A program made the position numbers and the translations under genes. Source: CAZTHK01 sp964613215 (GTDB taxonomy: Bacteria > Krumholzibacteriota > Krumholzibacteriia > Krumholzibacteriales > CAZTHK01). From it: a stretch of 16,557 nt of DNA. Below are positions 6,163-12,263 of the stretch, piece after piece (position 1 is the first letter of the stretch; each line of letters starts with the position of its first letter). The stretch lies in NCBI GenBank assembly GCA_964613215.1, contig CAZTHK010000035.1, positions 1 through 16,557 on the forward strand. Direction: 5' to 3'. The notes under the pieces were generated by a model. The model ran no database searches. It had not been told where the DNA came from and saw only the letters and a list, made by a program, of their open reading frames with translations.

Positions 6163-6963
6163 CTTCGGTTTTACTCCTTCAATAGTCGCCGAACCAATAT
6201 AATCCTCAATCTTGCTTCCGGGCGCCCAATCACGTATAAAGGTCTTGCTCTCATCTCTCGGCCTGATACATATGTTTTCAAAGCCAGCTTGCCGTAACAT
6301 TGATTCCAGTTCAGGGATGGAGGATGCGCCGCTCACACATCCAGTATGCATTGCCATATCTTTCTTTACAGAGTCAGGCATTTCGGCGGTGGCAACGACA
6401 TCCGAAATAGCCAGCCGTCCGCCAGATTTCAATACACGGAACGCCTCGTTGAATACACTTTGTTTTTCGGGAGAAAGGTTGATTACACAATTCGAGATGA
6501 TAACATCAGCAATCCCATCGGCACCTGGAAGATTTTCCATCTCTCCCAATCGAAATTCAACATTTCTAAATCCGGCTTTTTCAGCATTCCGACGGGATGT
6601 GGTGATCATCTCCGCTGTCATATCGACGCCGATAATCTGTCCATTGTCTCCAACGGCTCGTGCTGCCAGAAAACAGTCGAACCCTCCGCCGCTACCGAGA
6701 TCAAGAACCGTTTCGCCGGGCTGCAATGAAGCGATAGCTTGCGGATTGCCACACCCAAGGCCCATGTTGGCTCCTTCCGGCATAGAAGCCAGATCCTCGC
6801 TGGAGTAACCCAAGCCACGCGAAACATCTGCCGCATTTACCTCGCTCGGTGTTCCACAACAGGATGAATGTGAACAACCGCAGGCCGGGCTTCCTGATGT
6901 AGCAATTTTGCCGTAGTTCTTCCGAACCTCATTGCGGATCTCGTCATTATTACGTTTGCCCAT
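6157..6963 (-). CDS. arsM: Arsenite S-adenosylmethionine methyltransferase ArsM (cassette 1)
   Basis: 268 residues from ATG 6963, which has AGGAGG 8 bases upstream; the frame open to 7026 is rejected. It transfers methyl groups from S-adenosylmethionine to trivalent arsenic in the cytoplasm, giving mono-, di- and trimethyl products. The Rossmann motif I is VLDLGSGGGFDCFLA (87-101), followed by GVDMTAEMI (112-120). The cysteines expected for arsenic binding are present: C71 (GLGCGNP), C159 (SNCVINLS) and C209 (TGCVSGAS), plus the N-terminal cluster CGCSHSSCCG (28-37) often seen in bacterial ArsM. Length fits the bacterial family. The stop codon is built into attC3 and the start is about 40 bp from the attI-like junction, so arsM is the first cassette. 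No arsR or ars efflux gene lies next to it. Confidence 0.92.
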   Translation of the reverse strand: MGKRNNDEIRNEVRKNYGKIATSGSPACGCSHSSCCGTPSEVNAADVSRGLGYSSEDLASMPEGANMGLGCGNPQAIASLQPGETVLDLGSGGGFDCFLAARAVGDNGQIIGVDMTAEMITTSRRNAEKAGFRNVEFRLGEMENLPGADGIADVIISNCVINLSPEKQSVFNEAFRVLKSGGRLAISDVVATAEMPDSVKKDMAMHTGCVSGASSIPELESMLRQAGFENICIRPRDESKTFIRDWAPGSKIEDYIGSATIEGVKPKA

Positions 6964-6995
6964 CTCAGTGTCCTCCTGTACGCCTATTGGCCTTG

Positions 6996-7036
6996 GCCTA
7001 ACTGAATAACCGCAGTATAATCCCACTGTATAATAC
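6996..7036 (-). other. attI-like junction with direct repeats
   Basis: On the minus strand GTTAGGC (6996-7002) is a perfect right core box with no attC left arm behind it, marking the junction of the first cassette with the integron backbone. Just upstream are two direct repeats, ATTATACAG (7026-7034) and ATTATACTG (7013-7021), spaced 13 bp apart. Accessory integrase-binding direct repeats of this kind occur in attI sites. A third ATTATACTG lies at 7137-7145. Location 3' of intI fits a reversed integron. The assignment is by position and motif only. Confidence 0.55.
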
Positions 7037-7079
7037 GAATAAATTCATTTATCTTATCCCGTAAGATTTCCGTAACCGC

Positions 7080-7109
7080 ATACTACCAAATTAATTCCCA
7101 ATCATGCAA
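7080..7109 (-). promoter_or_regulatory. Possible promoter for the cassette array (weak)
   Basis: In the 183-bp stretch between intI and arsM, TTGCAT (minus strand, 7104-7109) and TAGTAT (7080-7085) are spaced 18 bp and point at arsM. Both boxes are poor matches. A cassette promoter is expected somewhere here because the cassettes lack room for their own. Confidence 0.3.
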
Positions 7110-7118
7110 GCTTTAATA

Positions 7119-7143
7119 TATACTGCGAGAGCTTTGCAGTATA
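7119..7143. repeat. Inverted repeat just after the intI remnant
   Basis: TATACTGC (7119-7126) and GCAGTATA (7136-7143) form an 8-bp stem with a 9-base loop directly beyond the intI stop. The arm shares its sequence with the direct repeats of the attI-like site, so it may be an integrase-binding or attI-related structure rather than a terminator (no T-run follows). Confidence 0.5.
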
Positions 7144-7146
7144 ATT

Positions 7147-7701
7147 CTATAATTCCTCCAGCGGACTTTTCACCCCCTGCCCTCCCCTGTTAAAAACATG
7201 TATAAACCATGGTTGTTGACACATCCTTGTGACGGTGAAGCTCCTGAGGCGAAGGCACTCCATCACCCGAAGGCCCGAACTGTACATCAGAGATGCCAGC
7301 AGCCAATCTCTACCCTTTAGATGAGCCAGGACGGCTCGGACCTCGTTCTTTGAAAGTACTACGGGAACTCTTACCGGTCTCTTTGCCCTGACTATTCCGT
7401 CAATCCAATCCATATCCATCTGAAGGACTTCCCTGTAGAGAAAAAGAATGGCGCTGAGAGCCTGGTTCTGTGTGGAGGCGCTGACTTTACTTTTGACGGC
7501 AAGATATGACAGATACCTTCTGATTTCGTTTTTACCCATATCGCTGGGATGGCGTTTATTATTGAAAATAATAAATCGCCTTATCCAGCCCGTATAAGCT
7601 TTCTCTGTCCGGCGGCTGTAATGTTTCGCTCTTATCGCCTGCCGCACTCTATCCAGTAACTTTACTTTTTTTACTCTGTAATCCGAATCATTTACTCGCA
7701 A
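7147..7701 (-). pseudogene. intI: Integron integrase intI, internally deleted and frameshifted
   Basis: Residues 13-153 of the open frame match IntI tyrosine recombinases closely: KLLDRVRQAIRAKHYSRRTE, STQNQALSAILFLYREVLQM, RAKRPVRVPVVLSKNEVRAV and SSGLRVMECLRLR, the last holding the first catalytic Arg (R145). The next 120-140 residues expected (including the IntI-specific insert and the HxxR motif) are missing. The sequence resumes at about 7243 in a different frame as ELHRHKDVSTTMVYT, which holds the catalytic Tyr. After an apparent 2-base loss near 7200 it returns to the first frame as VFNRGGQGVKSPLEEL, the normal IntI C-terminus. The product cannot be active. The open frame begins at TTG 7701, so the true start is uncertain. 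IntI proteins are usually about 320-340 residues; 184 remain here. Confidence 0.9.
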
Positions 7702-7778
7702 AATATCACAGAGTTTAACTTATTTGATTCTTTTATCATCCCGGGATATCCCTTGCAATCGGGGAATCATAAAAGGGA

Positions 7779-8123
7779 GTGGTTACCGGAATGGATATCA
7801 ATGCAACCCTGGAGATCGGAATGATTCCGGCAATGTCGGTTGTGGGTGTGGTGTACCTGTTATCCAGGGTTGCCGGAAAAACAGGCGGAACCTACCTGGG
7901 AGCGGTACTGGCGGGTGAGGATAAAACGTTGAGAAGATATATGGGGCTTGCCCTTCTCCCCCAGGCGGGGGTAGCCCTGGGATTTGCCCTGATCGTTAAA
8001 TCAGCTTTTCCCTCGGAAGGATCGGATATCTTCCTGGTGGTAACCGCCACCACCGTGTTCTTCGAAATCCTGGGACCGATCCTGACCAAGACCGCCCTTA
8101 AGGCCGCAGGGGAAACAGGCTGA
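7779..8123 (+). pseudogene. C-terminal remnant of a cation:proton antiporter
   Basis: About 114 residues with three to four membrane segments: TGMDINATLEIG, VVYLLSRVAGKTGGTYLGAV, YMGLALLPQAGVALGFALIV and LVVTATTVFFEILGPILTKT. This is the typical end of the membrane domain of CPA-type (Kef/Nha-like) antiporters, whose full domain is about 380-420 residues. An in-frame TAA at 7770-7772 blocks extension upstream, so the first three quarters are missing. The break coincides with the 5' side of intI, suggesting that integron arrival or later rearrangement destroyed the gene. ATG 7791 with GGGAG upstream could still be translated, but a lone fragment would hardly transport ions. Confidence 0.75.
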
Positions 8124-8189
8124 TACTTCAGCAATTTCCCGGGAGGGATGAATAAACCGGTACCTTATCTTGTCCCCACTCCCCTGGTT

Positions 8190-8220
8190 AAAAGAAAATA
8201 TCGAATTTCTTATAATTCGA
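8190..8220 (-). terminator. Weak terminator after the porphyrin operon
   Basis: Read on the minus strand just after the hemY stop, TCGAAT (8215-8220) and ATTCGA (8201-8206) form a 6-bp stem with an 8-base loop. A T-rich run, TATTTTCTTTT (8190-8200), follows. The stem is short and A/T rich, so termination may be partial. Confidence 0.4.
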
Positions 8221-8221
8221 A

Positions 8222-9607
8222 TCATCCCCTGGAATATCTGCCAGCAAGGATTCCCTCCGAGATATCCCGGGCCTGTTTTATCCTGTCCGCCATCCCTATA
8301 CCGTCCCGAATGTTACCTATCAGTATCAATCCCGGATATCTCTTCTCCGCTTTCGCGATCGCGTCAAGTCTCTCTTCGCTCTCGACGCCGTACTGGGGAA
8401 TTGCGTGCTCATACCTCATGATTCTCAGCAGGTCCGGTTTGAATTCCACCAATTCGAACATCCGGGTTAATTCCTCCGCCAGGATATTTTCGATCTCGGA
8501 ATCACTTTTTTGGAACATCTCCTCCCGCCTGATACCTCCCATGAAAACGGATAATAAAGCTCCTTCTCCGGGAGCCCTTCCCTCAAGAAAGGACGACATG
8601 AACAGAGCGCCGAGTATATCCCTGTTCTCGATATACGGAACCAATCCCCCGAAGCCTTCCAGAGGGATCCCCTCCCATCGATGGAAACCGACTGCCACCT
8701 GGACCACCCTGGCGTATCTCAGATTGTCTATATCTCTAAGCAGATCTCTATGGATGAAGGGAAAAGCGCCCGATATCCCGTAAGAGCCTATGGTTGAGAC
8801 GACCATCCGGCTCCTGATCCTGCGTGCTTCGCCGGATATACTGAAAGAGGTTTCAAAACCCCGCTCGAGGGGCTTCGCTTCGATCCGGTCCGCTCCGAGA
8901 ACAACCCTCTCTTTTCCCACCGATTCGGCAAGGGCCCCGGTCATGTTGTCCAGACCGCCCTTCACGGAAAACAGATCCCCGGTGGCTTTCTTCTCAAGTT
9001 CGCCTTTCTTCTCAAATTTCTTCCTTATAGCCCCCCCGATGAAACTGCCGTAATCCTGCTCGAGATTGTAGAGCTTCGGCAGCGCGTATTTGGGCACTAT
9101 CAGGGCAGGGTCGCCTGCGTAGACACCCAGAATGAAAGGGTCCACGGCGTAGTGGAGAAAACTTACCCCCAGCCTCCTTCTGACCATCCGGTCCAGAGTT
9201 TCTTCCGGGTCGGTCCCACGGGGGCGGAAGGGTTCCCAAAGGAGGCGAACCTTGTCCCTCCATGAAAACAGGGTCGTTGTCACACCCCCGATCAGACCCG
9301 AGGGAAGCCTGTGCCAGCGGCCCTTTTTCCAGACATACCGCTTTTTAGCCGAATCATCAGGGATCTCCAGTTCGCACCCATCCGATAATTCCTCGAATAA
9401 CTCAGCCACCTCGCCGTATTTTATCACCCCCGTATTGGGCCCTTTCTCGAACACGAAACCGTCCGAACTCTCCGTATGTATAACACCGCCGGGACGGTTC
9501 TCCTTCTCCAGGACAAGGATGTCCCCTTCTTTCCGGACCAGATTGTGAGCAAGGGTCAGTCCGGTAAGGCCCGCGCCGATGATGACGATGTCAGCTTTCT
9601 GATTCAT
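8222..9607 (-). CDS. hemY: HemY-type protoporphyrinogen oxidase (FAD)
   Basis: 461 residues, the usual length. The N-terminal dinucleotide-binding motif is VIIGAGLTGLTLA (8-20) with the acidic residue ending the Rossmann unit at E34, then NRPGGVIHTESSDGFVFEKG (37-56), typical of HemY-type oxidases (called HemG in Bacteroides). The C-terminal FAD motif is IGNIRDGIGMADRIKQARD (about 432-450). It oxidises protoporphyrinogen IX to protoporphyrin IX. Family members normally use oxygen, yet the upstream enzyme is the oxygen-independent HemN, so another acceptor or microaerobic growth is possible. It starts 12 bp after the hemN stop, with GGGG before the ATG, and is the last gene of the operon. No ferrochelatase follows within the window. 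Confidence 0.88.
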   Translation of the reverse strand: MNQKADIVIIGAGLTGLTLAHNLVRKEGDILVLEKENRPGGVIHTESSDGFVFEKGPNTGVIKYGEVAELFEELSDGCELEIPDDSAKKRYVWKKGRWHRLPSGLIGGVTTTLFSWRDKVRLLWEPFRPRGTDPEETLDRMVRRRLGVSFLHYAVDPFILGVYAGDPALIVPKYALPKLYNLEQDYGSFIGGAIRKKFEKKGELEKKATGDLFSVKGGLDNMTGALAESVGKERVVLGADRIEAKPLERGFETSFSISGEARRIRSRMVVSTIGSYGISGAFPFIHRDLLRDIDNLRYARVVQVAVGFHRWEGIPLEGFGGLVPYIENRDILGALFMSSFLEGRAPGEGALLSVFMGGIRREEMFQKSDSEIENILAEELTRMFELVEFKPDLLRIMRYEHAIPQYGVESEERLDAIAKAEKRYPGLILIGNIRDGIGMADRIKQARDISEGILAGRYSRG

Positions 9608-9619
9608 ATTACCCCGGGA

Positions 9620-10993
9620 TCAAATCGTCCTGGAATACCGGCCGCCCCTGTCCTCCAGTCCGGGATCCAGCGCCATGGCGACATTCCGGATCAGGAAGAA
9701 TCCTTTCGGTTTGACCTTCAGCCGGTCCTGCCTGTATTCCACCAGTCCGTCCTGAATAAAGGGCTTCAACTTGTCCGGATGAAATTCCAGGATCTCCTTA
9801 AGCTCTTCGACTGATATGCCGTTTTCCGAAGATATTATCTTAAAGTCTGCGAAATGATTGCACATTACCTGGTTTATTACGCGGCGGATAATCTTTTCCC
9901 GGCTGTCAAGACGATAGCCTCTCATCACAGGCAGGTCCCCTCCTTCGATAATACCCATATAATCTTCCAGAGAACGGGCGTTCTGTGAATAGCCCTCGTC
10001 CAGCTGGTTTATGGCGGTAGCTCCGAAGGCGTAAACCTGTCCGGTGGTCTCACGGGTGCAGTAGCCCTGGAAATTCCTGTGCAGCTGGTTCTTCCGGAGA
10101 GCCCGATAGAGCTCGTCATCCGGCCTGGCGTAATGGTCCATTCCTATGGCCCGGTAGCCGGAAGCGGTCAGCAGCCTGAAAGAGTCCACCAGCATCTCGA
10201 TTTTATCATCGGCCCCGGGAATATGGTACTTCTCAAGTTTTTTCTGGTGCGGCTTAAACCATGGGACATGAGCGTAAGAGAAGGTAACCAGCCTGTCCGG
10301 AGATATTTCTATGGCCCTTTTCACACTGGCCATAAAATCCTGGTACCTCTGACCGGGCAGACCGTAGATCAGGTCCAGGTTGATTCCCTTGAAGCCGGCT
10401 TCCCTGGCGGCGCGGCAGATATCTTCCACCGGATGCCGGGAGGGTATTCTGTTGAGCCTTCCAAGTATTTCGGGATTGAAATCCTGAACCCCGATGCTGA
10501 CCCGGTTGAATCCCATATCATGCAGGCTGGCCAGATCAGCGAGCTCCATATAGGCCGGACTGCACTCCAGTGCTATTTCCGCGCCTGAATTAATGGAGAA
10601 TTTTGATTTGATCCGGTTCATAACTTCTTCGATCCAGTTGAAAGAAACCGAATTGGGAGTTCCTCCGCCCCAGTGAATCTGGGTGACTTCACGGCCCGGT
10701 TCTATATATCCTGAAACTTCCTCGAACTCCTGAATAAGCGCAGTGAAATAACGGTCCACCGTTTCTTCGTCCCTGTATATATTGGTGTTGCAACCGCAGA
10801 AATAGCAAAGCCGCGGACAGAAGGGGACATGAATATAAAAAGAGATATTTTGCTGGTCCCTGCTGTTGGAATCTCTTAACAACCGCACCAGCTCCTCTTC
10901 ACCGAAGTCATCGGAGAAACAGGTGGCAGGAGGATAACTGGTATACCTCGGTCCTGCGACGTTGTATTTATTTATCAACTCTTTGCTTATCAT
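9620..10993 (-). CDS. hemN: Oxygen-independent coproporphyrinogen III dehydrogenase (radical SAM)
   Basis: 457 residues from ATG 10993, which overlaps the MFS stop by 4 bp (ATGA) with AAGGTGCAAGGG just before it; a start 9 bp upstream is less likely. The N-terminal GPRYTSYPPAT (14-24) is the signature of true HemN rather than HemW/ChuW-like relatives. The radical-SAM cluster is CPRLCYFCGC (C59, C63, C66), followed by IHWGGGTPN and LDLIYGLPGQ. It converts coproporphyrinogen III to protoporphyrinogen IX by two oxidative decarboxylations without oxygen, using S-adenosylmethionine. The product is the substrate of the next gene, hemY, 12 bp downstream. Confidence 0.93.
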   Translation of the reverse strand: MISKELINKYNVAGPRYTSYPPATCFSDDFGEEELVRLLRDSNSRDQQNISFYIHVPFCPRLCYFCGCNTNIYRDEETVDRYFTALIQEFEEVSGYIEPGREVTQIHWGGGTPNSVSFNWIEEVMNRIKSKFSINSGAEIALECSPAYMELADLASLHDMGFNRVSIGVQDFNPEILGRLNRIPSRHPVEDICRAAREAGFKGINLDLIYGLPGQRYQDFMASVKRAIEISPDRLVTFSYAHVPWFKPHQKKLEKYHIPGADDKIEMLVDSFRLLTASGYRAIGMDHYARPDDELYRALRKNQLHRNFQGYCTRETTGQVYAFGATAINQLDEGYSQNARSLEDYMGIIEGGDLPVMRGYRLDSREKIIRRVINQVMCNHFADFKIISSENGISVEELKEILEFHPDKLKPFIQDGLVEYRQDRLKVKPKGFFLIRNVAMALDPGLEDRGGRYSRTI

Positions 10994-12252
10994 CCCTTGC
11001 ACCTTTCCGCTCTCTTCAGCCCGGGGGACATTTCAGGCGCCTCGGCCACTTCGGGATCATAGTAGAGGCGCCCGATGAGCAGTGTGACGGTCAACCCCAG
11101 AAGCGCCTCTATTACGAACAGCCCCCCATATCCCAGCAGGTCTCCTATCCTGCCGCTTATTACCACAATCAGCAGAGCGCTGAGGTGGGTCAGGACTATC
11201 TGTATGGTATAATCAGTTCCTTCCCTCCCCTTTCTGACGGTATTCATCGAGATGGTATATATTCCCACGGCACACATTCCATAGGCGCTCCAAATCAGCG
11301 CGACCCCAATATAAATAAAAACCGTCGAAGCATCGACCAGTGTCAGAGCCGATATATAGAGCGCGCTGAGAAATCCATATCCGGCAAAAAGGCGCAGGGC
11401 TCTTTTGTTACCCAACCCTTTCATCAGATAACCGCCGAGAAAAGAGCTTCCGGCCCCGCAGGCCGTGCCGAAGATGCCGATAATAAAAGCGATCTCCTTG
11501 ATGCTATATCCCTGATCGACCATAAATGGTTTAAGCATCGCCAGGATACCGATGATTCCCGAGTAGTAAAGAACCAGCAGGACGACCCGCCGGCCTATCC
11601 TGTACTGTCTGAAGAATCCCTGGATATCTCTGGGGGACACCCTCTTTTTTGGAATATTACCGGAGGATACGAGAGGCTTATCCTTTCTTTTCTCCCTGTA
11701 CCTCAATATTGGCAGCAGGGCCAGCAGTACGATCCCGCTGAGCAGGAACATGAGGTGTTTCCAGCCGATAAGCGAATAGAGTATCAGCAACACTCCGCTG
11801 CCCAGCAGTGATCCCAGGAAGTTGCCGGAGGACTGCAGGCTGTTTCCGTATCCGCGCTCTTCCTTCTTCAGAACCCTAATGGCCAGAGCGTCTGAAGCGA
11901 TATCCTGTGTTGCCGAAATGAAAAAAGCGAGTATCATAAGTACTATGATGGTAGTGAACCGGGTGCTGAGGTCGAAGAATCCTATAGCCATGATGACAAC
12001 CGCGTAGAAAACCTCCGAACCCAGTATCCATCTCCTGTAATGCATGTCGCTTTCGGCGTTCCGGTCCACGAAGGGGGCCCAGAGGAATTTTATTACCCAG
12101 GGGATCTTTACCAGTTGCAGAAGCCCTATGCTGGAAAGCGAAAAGTTCTCCATCCGCATTATCACCGGCAGAACGGTGGAAAAGAAGCTCATCGGTATCG
12201 ACTGGGCAAGATATAAGCTGAAGAGGATGCTGTATTTCTGCCTGGCTTTCAA
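10990..12252 (-). CDS. MFS transporter, AmpG/PAT (RhtX/FptX-like) type, probable porphyrin importer
   Basis: 420 residues with about 12 membrane segments. The start MKARQKYSILFSLYLAQSIP and the phrase VIKFLWAPFVDR (about 53-64) are typical of the AmpG/peptide-acetyl-CoA/RhtX branch of the major facilitator superfamily; QDIASDALAIRVLKKEERG (about 116-134) is the matching loop. The start is TTG at 12252, with AAAAGG 7 bases upstream; the next Met is too far inside. RhtX/FptX carriers move siderophores across the inner membrane in partnership with TonB receptors. Here the gene stands between such a receptor (11-bp gap) and hemN (4-bp overlap), which suggests inner-membrane uptake of a porphyrin or porphyrinogen. 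The substrate is inferred from context. Confidence 0.78.
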   Translation of the reverse strand: MKARQKYSILFSLYLAQSIPMSFFSTVLPVIMRMENFSLSSIGLLQLVKIPWVIKFLWAPFVDRNAESDMHYRRWILGSEVFYAVVIMAIGFFDLSTRFTTIIVLMILAFFISATQDIASDALAIRVLKKEERGYGNSLQSSGNFLGSLLGSGVLLILYSLIGWKHLMFLLSGIVLLALLPILRYREKRKDKPLVSSGNIPKKRVSPRDIQGFFRQYRIGRRVVLLVLYYSGIIGILAMLKPFMVDQGYSIKEIAFIIGIFGTACGAGSSFLGGYLMKGLGNKRALRLFAGYGFLSALYISALTLVDASTVFIYIGVALIWSAYGMCAVGIYTISMNTVRKGREGTDYTIQIVLTHLSALLIVVISGRIGDLLGYGGLFVIEALLGLTVTLLIGRLYYDPEVAEAPEMSPGLKRAERCKG

Positions 12253-12263
12253 TAGATGCCTTT

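Larger units (their letters stand above)
1743..7701 (-). mobile_element. Decayed reverse-orientation integron: intI pseudogene, attI-like site, four cassettes
   Basis: The element spans a broken integron integrase (7147-7701), an attI-like junction (GTTAGGC on the minus strand at 6996-7002), and four cassettes ended by attC-like sites. Taking the cut between G and TT of each right core box gives cassettes of about 6099-7001 (arsM), 4737-6098 (rhodanese-doxX), 3285-4736 (permease halves and cupin) and 1743-3284 (NapH-like). All are read on the minus strand, in the same sense as intI, and lie beyond the 3' end of intI. In most integrons the array instead lies beyond the 5' end and is read divergently. 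Such reversed integrons are known, for example in Treponema denticola. With no intact integrase in view the array is frozen unless an integrase acts in trans. Confidence 0.72.

Noticed and set aside
6964..7026. Longer arsM start at 7026
   Set aside because: It would read through the attI-like junction; the ATG at 6963 has a strong AGGAGG and matches the family's N-terminus.
7727..7776. Imperfect inverted repeat CTTTTAT ... ATAAAAG with CCC/GGG between intI and the antiporter fragment
   Set aside because: Large loop and mismatched spacing; no T-run or attC boxes. It could be chance in an A/T-rich spot.
8137..8184. GGGAG ... CTCCC pairing between the convergent genes
   Set aside because: The loop is over 20 bases and no T-run follows; the hairpin at 8190-8220 is the better terminator candidate.
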